Below, piece by piece: positions 1 through 8,817 of a DNA stretch of 64,000 nt. Under the pieces are notes generated by a model that was not told the DNA's origin, searched no databases, and was given only the letters and a program-made list of their open reading frames with translations. Each line of letters begins with the position of its first letter. The first letter of the stretch is position 1. This DNA is from Heloderma charlesbogerti. Its lineage: Eukaryota > Chordata > Lepidosauria > Squamata > Helodermatidae. Location: NCBI GenBank assembly GCA_026122225.1, contig JANEZZ010001678.1, positions 868,001 to 932,000 on the forward strand, read 5' to 3'. The position numbers were made by a program, and so were the translations under genes.

Positions 1-119
1 TCATAGAATCATCATCATCGTCTTTATTATGGTCACTGACCAGACTTTGAACATACAAAATACAAAGAGTCTACAAACACATTCGGGAAATATACAGTAA
101 AATCAGTTCTGAAGATATC

Positions 120-616
120 TTATTCCATAGCATTCAAAAAGAATTTAGCAAAAGCCTCGATTGTATTTGTATCCCTATCCTCTGTTGTCCTAAAACAGTA
201 GAGAAGTACATTTATATCTGATCTAGTATCAGACAGTAATTGCTCTCTAATCTCTATATAAAAGGAGCAGCAAAGTAAAACATGAATAACTGATTCGATT
301 TCATTCCTTCCGCATGGGCATATACGATTTAAAATGCTAGTTTTCTGAAACTTCCCTTGTAACAAAGCAGAGGGTAAGACATTAAATCTTGCTAAAATAA
401 GTGCATGCCAATATTTGGGAATGTTAAGGATTGAGAGATATTTCACTTCTACCAGCCCATAACTCGGATTTGCACCCAAAAACAGAGGAGAGCAAGTTCT
501 AGTTGCTGCAGAATTTAAAGCTTGTAGATCATAATCCCTGACCCTTTGAGACAGAAGAGCTCTGGCCTGCTTAGCTTCCATCATTAGTACAGACTCTGGG
601 CATAAGCCCATAGAAC
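120..616 (-). pseudogene. LINE ORF2 C-terminal zinc-knuckle region
   Basis: This is the last part of the LINE ORF2 after the RT. An open frame of about 165 codons ends at 120 and contains a CPCG ... H ... C cluster followed by a helical segment, as in the C-terminal nucleic-acid-binding regions of APE-type LINEs. It is separated from the RT (ending at 1602) by the MITE at 617-1556; the first codons of the apparent ORF at 647-617 belong to that MITE. A related CVCG ... H ... C segment on the plus strand at 41087-41320 supports the family assignment. It is not a host gene. Confidence 0.6.
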
Positions 617-1556
617 TAGGGATGTACGAAAGGTACTTACCTTTCACGGATTATGTTTATGGTTGGGGGGGAGGCGTTCCATCCCTCCCCCCCACCGGAA
701 TCGTGGCCAGCTGGCTGTGCTCCGCAGGGATTCTGCGGAGCCACCGGCTGGCTCCGCCAGCAGCCGGACATCCGGCCGCTGGCTAGCAGGGATGCAAATG
801 GCGGCGGCCATAGCCGTCGCTGTTTGCATCCCTGCAGTCAGCCATGATAGGCTATGTAAATGTTTACGTAGCTTATCACGGCTGACCTAAAAACACACAC
901 GCGCGTATGCAAATGGCGGTGGCCACGGCCACCGCCATTTGCGTTCCTTATTTTGGCACGTCTTAGTCTACGTAAACATTTACGTAGAGTAAGATGGTGA
1001 AAATAAGGGGAATGCAAATAGCGTAGACGCTACGCTATTTGCGTTCCCCTGATTTTCGCCGTCTTAGTCTACGTAAATGTTTACGTGGACAAAGACGTGC
1101 CAAAATAAGGAACGCAAATGGCGGCGGCCATGGCCGCCGCCATTTGCGTATGCATGTTGTTGGTTTGTTTTTTTTTAAAGTCAGACATGATAGGCTACGT
1201 AAACATTTACGTAGCCTATCACGTTTTTTTTTTTAAACCTAGCCATGATAGGCTACGTAAATCTTTACGTAGCCTATCACTTTTTTTTTTTTTTTAAACT
1301 GGAAATGGCGGTGGCGGCAGCTGGTCAGAAGACCAGCCGCCGTCGCCGCTGCCGCTGCTGCCGCCGCTGCTGCTGCTGCTGCCGCCGCTGCCGAACTGCT
1401 GCCAGAGCCGCTGCCGCCAGGAAGGTCCGCCCAAGGTAAGTCTCGTCCCGGGGGGGGTGGGGGGGTGGCAGGCCGTTCCGCCACCGATTTCAGGGGGCCG
1501 AATGCCCTGGCATTCGGCCTCCCCGAGATCCATGGCGGAATTTTCGTATATCCCTA
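617..1556. mobile_element. hAT-type MITE, palindrome-array family, copy 1 (940 bp)
   Basis: The termini are TAGGGATGTACGAAA and its inverted partner ending ATCCCTA. Flanking 8 bp target duplications CATAGAAC (609-616) and CAGAGAAC (1557-1564) match at 7 of 8 positions, which is the hAT signature. The interior has about ten hairpins: GGCGGC-type stems (796-838, 906-942, 1109-1150), TACGTA-centred stems (844-885, 957-1000, 1058-1103, 1186-1222, 1243-1282), one centred near 1029, and a GC-rich stem at about 1309-1350. They are separated by T or A runs. No transposase is encoded. The long poly-Ala and poly-Gly frames here (for example 1239-1484) are composition artefacts. Confidence 0.85.
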
Positions 1557-1601
1557 CAGAGAACTGATCTTATTCCAGAGCAATTTCATCCACTCAGAGA
1601 C

Positions 1602-3040
1602 CTAAGGGTCATTGTGTATCTTATATAAATAACCTAAGGATCCAGGGCCGTACAAACGGATCCAAAAATATAATGTGCTAATCCAAGCTTTTGTGGTGAT
1701 TGTCTGTAGGCCAGTTTCCAACAAGAGAGCAGGGGTTGCTACACATTTTGGAAGACCAAGGATACAGCAGTTGAAAGCTGCCTGCACAGATTCTATTGGA
1801 AAATTAACAGTTTTGATCCAGATTGCAGTGCCATACGTCAATTGCATAAATGACTTAGCCTTAAACACTTGAAGTGCAGCAGGGACCAACTGACCCCCTT
1901 TGGTATAATAGAACCTTATTATTGCAGCAGCTGTAGTGTTAGCTGTTGCTCTAGCCCTATCTCTCTGCAAAGACCAATTGAGAGTTTTATGAAAGTATAT
2001 ACCCAAATATTTATAGTCTGAAATTTGTTCGATATGATTCCCATTCACAGGCCATCCAAAGGGCCTCCTACATCTTGAAAAAACTGACACTTTGGATTTA
2101 TTATAGTTAATTCTCAACTGATTAATTTTACAGTAGCTAGTGAACACTGCCAGCAGATGCAGGAGGCCAACCCTGGTCCGTGATATTAAGACAGCGTCGT
2201 CTGCATAGAGTAAAATGGGGATCTTTGTATCAGCCAGTTTTGGAGGATGAGAATTTGTAGTATTCAAAGCATTAGGTAAATCACTCAGGAAAATATTAAA
2301 CAAAAATGGAGCTAAAACACAGCCTTGTCTTACACCCCTAGTTGATACTATTGGTTCTGACAGACTACTGCTGGGATTACATCTGATTTGAACTTCCGTC
2401 TGATGATAAAGGTTTTGGATCAAATATAGAAGTCTTCTACCAATACCCAGCATTTCTAATTTTGCCCATAGCTTATTTCTCGAAACTGAGTCAAAAGCGG
2501 ATTTCAAATCTATGAATGCAGAAAATAATTGGCCCCTTTGGTTTAGAATACTTTTCAGCTAGATGGGCCAAAACAAAACAGTGGTCCAAAGTTGAGCAAC
2601 CAGGAGCAAAACCAATTTGTTTGTCTCCTATCACTTTGGAGTTTCTCATCCAATCCAGAAGACATAACAATTTGGTGTAAATCTTCCCAATTATAGATAG
2701 GAGGCTTATGGGATGATAATTATTGGGATCCTGCCTCTCACCCTTCTTGTATATGGGGACTAAAATTGCCTTGAGTCAAATATGCGGAAAATGACCTGTC
2801 CTGCTGCATAAAGTAAAAAAAGGGGCTAAAAAAGAAGCCCACCAGCTCACGTTGCTTTTTAATGCATTTGAAGGTATACTATCAGGTTCAGGAGCCTTAT
2901 TGTTTTTTAAGTTGGCTGATTAATTCACTGATCTCTTTTGGATGAACATCAGGCCACTCAGGTAAATCCTCTATCTTCCCAACTACAATTAGATTTGCAG
3001 AGTTGCGGTCAAGAAAATTTTTGGTGAAATGTTTCTCCTA
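1602..3040 (-). pseudogene. LINE reverse transcriptase domain, broken
   Basis: The frame 2507-1602 (301 codons) holds RT motifs: an A-like FDSV, the GVRQGCVLAPFLFN block and YADDAVLI as the catalytic YADD box, then a thumb/connection region. Upstream (3030-2520) the matching N-terminal RT blocks (PIYKKGERQDPNNYHPISL and IGFAPGCSTLDH) can be read only with stops and a frameshift. The RT therefore retains catalytic residues but is not translatable as one protein. It belongs to the LINE spanning 1-7110. Confidence 0.75.
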
Positions 3041-3370
3041 CACTGCTGTTGGAATACAGCAGTCAGGAGCCTTACTATCTGATAGTCCGCTAGACACCAG
3101 ATTCCAGAAACACCTTGTATTCAGAGTTGCCTGATACAACAAACTCCACCTCTCACTTATATCAGCTTGTTTCTTGGCCTGGATAGTTGCCTTATAAAGT
3201 TTTTTAAGTTGAAAATAATTTGCAGGGAGCATGTTTGTCATGCTTCTACTATAGCTCTTATATATATTCTGAATTTGTTTCTTAAGGGACATGCACTCAT
3301 GATCAAACCAACCAAAGCTTTGTCTGTGTTTCTGAAAATTTGTGATTTGGGGGTTTCTAAAACTGTACAT
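3038..3370 (-). pseudogene. LINE ORF2 linker between endonuclease and RT
   Basis: An open frame of 110 codons with a WFDHEC motif, a Lys-rich helical stretch and an FWNLV motif. This pattern is typical of the segment joining the APE endonuclease to the RT in APE-type LINEs (a W-D-x-C motif followed by KK-rich helices). It continues the same ORF2 as the flanking entries; the start codon is fortuitous. Confidence 0.55.
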
Positions 3371-3521
3371 AAAGTATCCATCAACTCTCCATAATGGGAA
3401 ATTGCTTTGTCTATATTGCTATAGGATATTATCTTCAAATATAAAGTTTTCCCAACATTGGAGAGTATGAAGTAATTAATCTTATCCTCAGAGTGATTGT
3501 TCCATCATACCACTTTACTGG

Positions 3522-4211
3522 TTATTGGAGGGAAGACAGGAAGGCCTGGCGTGCTATGGTCCATGGGGTCACGAAGAGTCGGACATGACTTAATGACTGA
3601 ACAACAAATAATTGGTGATTGGTTATGATTCCATCCTCAAAACCATTAAACATAGTAATTAATGGAAAGTGATCGCTATCAGTTATTTTATCAACCCCAA
3701 ATAAATGGATCCGCTCCTGCAAGACCCAGGAGATGATCATGTAATCAATAACACTAGAGCCTAAACTGGAGGTGAATGTAAATTCCCTGCTACTGTCAAA
3801 GGGTGCCCAACCATTCAGTAGCATTTTCCCTGAGCAATTAATAAATTGGGCCAGAAGAACACCTGCAAGATTATCTTTAGATCTTCAGGTTTATTGCTAA
3901 AGGTAAGGGACCACCGACTCTTCTAGATAAAAATATTTAGATTCAATAAGTGCAGCATTGCTTGCTCCCATCCTGGCATTGAAATCTCCCATTATAATGA
4001 CTTTTGCTTTTGGAAATTGGCCTTCCATTTGGATTACAGAATCTTTTAATGTGCGCCATTGTTGTTTAGCTATCAAATTATTCTGTATGGGCGGGAGGTA
4101 GATATTAAACATCAGAAACCGTTCTTGTCTAAATTGGAGCAACATAGCTATAGCAATAGGATTACAAGTAGCAAGTTTTCTAACAGTCATTTTCAAGTTT
4201 AGTGAAAACAA
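3522..4211 (-). pseudogene. LINE APE-type endonuclease, interrupted
   Basis: Two frames make up one endonuclease. 4211-3897 carries the MGDFNARMG catalytic block, and 3824-3610 carries a central VIDYMII block and the C-terminal SDHFPL block (the SDH catalytic triad element). The N-terminal catalytic half (to about 4430) is present with stops. The frame beyond SDHFPL runs into a foreign Bov-B-like tail at 3608-3525, so the predicted C-terminus there is chimeric. This establishes that the element uses an APE-type and not a restriction-like endonuclease. Confidence 0.7.
3525..3608 (+). mobile_element. Bov-B-type 3' tail fragment
   Basis: About 80 bp match the conserved 3' end of Bov-B LINEs in sense orientation (GCGTGCTATGGTCCATGGGG ... 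AGTCGGACATGACT ... ACAACAA). The same sequence appears in reverse at 46275-46360 as the 3' end of a longer Bov-B. It is severely 5' truncated, or it is the tail of a Bov-B-mobilised SINE. It interrupts the LINE endonuclease. Confidence 0.75.
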
Positions 4212-4643
4212 ACATAGTAAACCTGACCTGGGCTGACCTTTACCTTTGTTACGACTAGCGTTAAGCGAGTGGGATAGGAATCAGTTAACAGTTATTGGCT
4301 CAGTTGCCCATGTTTCTTGTAAAAAAACATCAAATTTATCTATGTAATCCTTAACAGAGGGAATTTTATTAATTTCTACCCCAACCTGCTATGTTCCACG
4401 ATAAACACCTTAGCTGGGTATTTCTAGGGGATGACTTGGTTAAATTAATGGCTCCATTATCTCTAGTTTTCTCTTCATATCTAAAAAAAATACTCTCATT
4501 AGCTTTCGAAGTAGCAACCCAGTTCAGCTTACTGGGATTTGTAGCAACAGAGGGCTGAAGGCCTAATTCTGATGGCTTAAGGTATCTATAACTTAACCAA
4601 CTGTTATGTGACTTATCTGCCAGTTGTGGCTTTACAAGCTCAG

Positions 4644-6186
4644 TTACTCGTGGAGCGGGGGGCGGGGGAGGGATTGTGTGTCAGAATTGACAAGAATAAA
4701 ACTTCCTGTATGGGCAGTTCTGTTAACTATACACTGTGGTGAAATTTCTGTAACTGGTTGAGACTCTACAGACAACAATTGCTTATCATTATCAGTATGA
4801 AAAAAAGAACATTCAGTAGGGTTCTGCTTACATAGAGCACCATCATCTTTGTTTAAATCTCCTTTCAATGCATACATGTTCATAGTCTTCACTTGTTCCA
4901 CTGCTTCATAAGCTGGAAGATTAACACTGTCTTCTAAAGAAAAAGATTTCTGTATTGATAGAGGAGATGGGGATTTTTTAGTCTCTTCATCTACAGGAGT
5001 CTCCTCATTAATCAAGGTGCTATTGACCTGTAACCCAATAAAATAAATTTCTTTGTCTCTAGGGAAGTCCTTTTCTTCATCCGTTCCTTGCAAGTTCTGA
5101 GCAGCCATTGAAACTGTTGATAGCCTCAATGTGGCGTTCTGCTCATTGTAAGGGAGGGCAACAAAATGGGAGAGCGATTTTGGGTCTGTTGGCTCAGAAG
5201 GATAATCCATTTTCTTAGTTAGTTGCTTGTGAATCAAGTCCCCTCCAAGAGTCAAATCAATTTTGACATTAGAGCAACTACAGCTTTTTAGAATAACAAC
5301 TGAGATATTCCTGTCAATTGACACTTTCTGAGGTGTCTTTTTCCTCCTAATGAGAGACCGTGTCTTTGCTTCACTGACTCTACATGCAGGGGGTCTGACT
5401 CTATTATATGATAGCAGTGGTTTCTTTAAGAAGTCAAAAAAGACATGTGAAGGAATCAAGCCAAAGTTGTATAATAATAGTTTCCTTTTTAAGATTAAAC
5501 TGGGAAACCTAGAGGTTTCAAATGCTAAAACATATTTCTTGTTATAACTTGTGCTTTGAATTCTATTAATTTCTATGAGATCAATTCTTCTCTTCAGGTC
5601 CTTAAGGATGTAGCTAAGATGTTGAAGTGTTTGGCTTTTGGAGCTCCAAATAGGTATATTTCCCTTATAGGGCAAAATAGTGAGAGCCACTTTAAGGGGT
5701 TGTAGTACTAAATTGCACTGCTTGCAGTATTCAAGCATTCCCCCTGTTTTATACTTTCAGAGTTATATTTTCTCCCTTCATCCTTTAGAGCCTCAAGGCT
5801 GTGCAGAGAGGTCTCAGTGTTAAAGCGTGATGTTAACTCAACTAGCTTAGCCAAGACCTGGCCAAGTCGGTCGAAGATGCATTCAACTGTGCTTGCGATT
5901 AATGAGGTTTGTTCAGCAAGGAGCATTGAGATGGAGAGATGCCTCGTACACCATCCAGGTCTAATTGACAGCTTGTCACCTTGGGGGCACCTTCCCCTTT
6001 AAATAAAGAGAAGGGGAAATCTTCAGTTCCAGTTCTCAAGGTCCCAGATGTATTGCTTGCAGGGATGTTTGAGTTATGGATAGATTCCTTCTGAGTTGAT
6101 GAGAAAAAATGGTCAATCCTATGCTGTTTAAGTAAAGGGCGAAAGCTGCAGTCCTCTAGACTGCAACAGCGTTTCAATTTTCTCAT
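4644..6186 (-). pseudogene. LINE ORF1-like region
   Basis: Three overlapping minus frames (6186-5899, 5926-5708 and 5738-4644, the last 364 codons) lie upstream of the endonuclease, where ORF1 is expected. The middle frame is a short coiled-coil-like segment (leucines spaced through DRLGQVLAKLVELTSRFN). The long frame is basic in its N-terminal half and acidic and Ser/Thr-rich in its C-terminal half, without a recognisable RRM or CCHC knuckle. I assign it by position and composition only. A host gene is unlikely because it is flanked on both sides by the same LINE. Confidence 0.5.
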
Positions 6187-6189
6187 CTT

Positions 6190-7110
6190 TAATACTAGGA
6201 GCTAGTATCCTTTCACCATCCTTCCAATCAGTGCTAGAAAGCAGCTTATACAGTTTAACAGTTCAAATCAGGAGACTCCAACAGATTTAAGATGTGGAGA
6301 CTCCAACAGATTTAAGATGTTTCTAACATCCAATTGTGCTCTAGATACTTTTAGCTGGTCCCACCATCACTCATTATAATCTATTATCAAAAGGTTCTTG
6401 GGCAGCAACAGCTGTTAGGAATTGTGCCTCCACAGAAAGCCAGCATCCGCAAAAAACTTACTACAGCTGCTTTCATGTAATCATAATTTAAGGTTGTAAG
6501 AAATTGTTTAATTTATTTTGCTTTGCTTTACTTTATTTCTCTCTTCGTCTCTTCATCTTCTATCTCTCTTCTCGAGACACCCTTAAAGATTTTAGCTTAG
6601 CTGGCCGAATACCACCTCTTATCAGAGAGGAAAGATAAATCCAGGTAGGAGCTTTGAATTGCTTTCTTCAGCCACTTAAAACGAACTAGTCTCCAAACTC
6701 AAGATTGGGTTGGTAACGGAAGTCAAAATTACAACTTAAAAACGTTAGATTTAAAAAGCATTAGCAATATTAGACCTGTTGACTCACGAAGGTAAGTAGA
6801 CTTTCAGGATATAATGACAGATGGCTTGACTCCATGAAATACCAGCTTTGTTGTTAAGAAAAGGTCTTATCAAGCACTGTTCGAATGTGATGGGATCCTG
6901 CTCATTCCAAATGGTCCCTTCTCTCGGTAAGCTCGTTAATGAGCAAAGAACCAACATAAAAACAAGATAAGGCTAACTCCACTACTGGAACAAATCAATT
7001 AGGGAGTGGAAAAGCTAACTGAAATAATTTAAAACAGAGTAAAACTAAAAACGCTGGAACTCTCCCCACAGAGGTACCCTATTGAAGCCAAGAACTGTGT
7101 TTCCTCCAGT
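6190..7110 (-). other. LINE 5' leader, non-coding
   Basis: No sustained reading frame. It lies between the ORF1-like region and a CR1 fragment, and I treat it as the 5' UTR of the minus-strand LINE. The true 5' boundary was not located. Confidence 0.35.
6271..6320. repeat. Perfect 25-bp tandem duplication
   Basis: The unit at 6271-6295 (beginning GGAGACTCCAACAGATTTAA) is repeated exactly at 6296-6320 inside the LINE leader. It may be a small copy-slippage duplication or an element-specific 5' UTR repeat. Confidence 0.9.
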
Positions 7111-7127
7111 AACCTTAAGTCATACCA

Positions 7128-7230
7128 TAGAATCATAGAATAGTAGGGCTGGAAGGGGCCTATTAGACCATGGAGTCCAAGCCCCTGCTCAATGCAGGAA
7201 TCCAAGTCAAAGCATCCCTGACAGAACAGA
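7128..7230 (-). mobile_element. CR1 LINE 3' end fragment
   Basis: The reverse complement ends in the CR1 terminal octamer repeats (ATTCTATG twice) preceded by the usual CCCTTCCA ... CTACT tail. It is heavily 5' truncated, as most CR1 copies are. Sequence 7231-7475 after it holds nothing I recognise. Confidence 0.85.
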
Positions 7231-7475
7231 ACAGAATAGATGACTCATCCCTAGTTCTGCTTTTTCCCCCCTACCTCCACTACCCCTTCTTCATCCTTTT
7301 ATCAATTTTACAAAATGTGATCATGGCTGTTTCTGTACTCTAACACTGTGGCAGAAAGCTGCTGAAGCCAAGTATCCTTGTAACCCTACTAAAAGCCTCT
7401 GTGCACAGAGACCAACTGGTATTTTACTGGTCCTAATCATATCAGGTGGTGGTTTCAGTACAGGTTACTTACAAG

Positions 7476-8444
7476 TAGGGATGGATGAAAGTCCCTTACC
7501 TGTTCTCAAAGCTTGCTTCGCGGTGGGGGGGAGGCGCTTCGGTTCTCCCGCTGAAGTTCAGGTGAGGGGGGGGGAGGTGCCCCGCCTTACCCAGCCGAAA
7601 TTCAGGCTGGGGGAGAGGCGCCCCATCCCTCACCAGCAAAATTCAGGCCGGGTAGGAGCGCCCCGTCTACCCAGCCGCGAAAAAACAGTAAACACACACA
7701 CACACACATGCCCGTGATAGGCTACGTAATGATTTACGTAGCCTATCATGGCTAGATTTCCAAAGTCAGCCGTGATAGGCTATGTAAATCATCACGTAGC
7801 CTACCACGGGTGACTTTGAAAAAAAAAAAAAAGCGCATACGCAAATGGCGGCTCCCATGGGGACCACCATTTGTGTTCCTTATTTTGACACGTCTAGTCT
7901 ACGTAAAGATTTATGTAGACTACAGCGAAAATAAGGGCAACGCAAATAGCGTTCCCTTATTTTTGCCGTAGTCTACGTAAATGTTTACGTAGACTAGACA
8001 TGCCAAAATAAGGAACGCAAATGGCAGCGCCCATGGGCCGCCGCCATTTGCGTACGTGCTTTTTTTTTTTTCGAAGTCACCCGTGATAGGCTACGTGACG
8101 ATTTACATAGCCTATCACGGCTGACTTTGGAAATCTAGCCATGATGGGCTACGTAAATCGTTACGTAGCCTATCACTGGTGTTTGTTTGTTTTTTTACTT
8201 TACTTTTTTTTTTTGCAATGGCGGCAGCGGCAGCCGGTCGGGAGACCAGCCGCCGCCGCCCCCTCCGAACTGCCGCCGAACTGCCGCCGGGACCTACCGC
8301 CTAGAGGGACATTCGGCCATGGTAAGTCCCATCCCGGGGGGGGGGCGGGGGGCTGGCGGATAATTTCCCCACCAATTTCGGGGGGCCGGATGCATTGGCA
8401 TTCGGCCTCCCGAAGATTCGTGGAGAAATTCTCTGCCATCCCTA
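7476..8444. mobile_element. hAT-type MITE, palindrome-array family, copy 2 (969 bp)
   Basis: TAGGGATGG and CCATCCCTA termini with a perfect 8 bp target duplication CTTACAAG (7468-7475 and 8445-8452). The interior contains hairpins with TACGTA-centred stems (7712-7750, 7769-7806, about 7892-7925, 7970-8005, 8083-8120, 8137-8176) and ATGGCGGC-type stems near 7843-7872 and 8020-8054. A short CA repeat lies at 7688-7707. Splice-donor-like CAGGTAAGG (minus, near 7500) and GGTAAGTCC (plus, 8319) face outward. Confidence 0.9.
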
Positions 8445-8452
8445 CTTACAAG

Positions 8453-8814
8453 TAATGTCTTTAAGAGCAGAAGATAATATGGCTACCAAAGCAATATGTG
8501 ATTTGGCTTTGCTATTTAGTCAACAGCAAATCTTAGAGGTTAACATGTGACCTAAATCAAAATATAATATTTATTAGAATCAATGAAATCATTGATTTCA
8601 CCAGTTATGAAGAAGACAGTTAATGACTCCAAAACATTTTACCTCTTTACATCTTAATTTTAAAAAGAATAAAAAGGCCCCATCTAGACTTTGTGATTAA
8701 AGACCTTCATTTAATGAAATTTTGTAAACATGAAGCCTGTCTAATAAACATGGATAAAGAACTGGCTTTATTAACTTTAAAATAAAACAGAAATACTGAA
8801 ATGTACATGCTCAC
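8453..8814 (-). other. Intron downstream of protocadherin exon; start of homogenised tract
   Basis: There is no gene here. From about 8601 (TTCACCAGTTATGAAG) the sequence is nearly identical to 50804-51013, the same position downstream of the other intact exon. Upstream of 8601 the two are unrelated. This marks a breakpoint of duplication or gene conversion. Confidence 0.7.
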
Positions 8815-8817
8815 CTG
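8809..8817 (-). other. Splice donor of variable exon
   Basis: On the minus strand this reads CAG|GTGAGC immediately after the codons for ...AAVFQ. It is in phase 0, matching the donor of the other intact exon at 51008-51016. Splicing would join to the shared gamma constant exons, which are outside this window. Confidence 0.85.

Larger units (their letters stand above)
1..7110 (-). mobile_element. Near full-length APE-type non-LTR retrotransposon (LINE), degraded
   Basis: Read on the minus strand, this stretch carries in order a 5' leader (about 7110-6190), an ORF1-like region (6186-4644), an apurinic-type endonuclease (4211-3522), a reverse transcriptase (about 3000-1602) and a C-terminal CxCG-type zinc-knuckle segment (647-120). 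The 3' end is A-rich with a short GAT repeat at 1-25. The layout is that of an I/Jockey/ingi-Vingi-like two-ORF LINE; I cannot fix the clade. It is interrupted by a hAT MITE (617-1556) and a short Bov-B-like tail (about 3525-3608). Stops and frameshifts break ORF2, so it is inactive. The 5' limit is approximate. Confidence 0.75.

Noticed and set aside
796..1300. CRISPR-like array of palindromic repeats
   Set aside because: The hairpins alternate between different modules without unique spacers, and the element has transposon ends and target duplications in a vertebrate genome.
1239..1484. Poly-Ala/Gly/Arg frames in the palindromic MITEs (also 1294-1533, 24070-24355, 28111-28644, 36325-36946)
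   Set aside because: They follow from CGG/CCG-rich hairpins read in any frame and differ between copies.
5350..5547. Plus-strand frame of 65 codons
   Set aside because: It is antisense to the LINE ORF1-like region and has no features of its own.
8707..8814. C-terminal extension of the protocadherin reading frame beyond residue 805
   Set aside because: A consensus donor (CAG|GTGAGC) sits exactly where gamma variable exons end, and the same donor is present in the paralogue; the extension is intron read-through. The same applies to 50903-51013.
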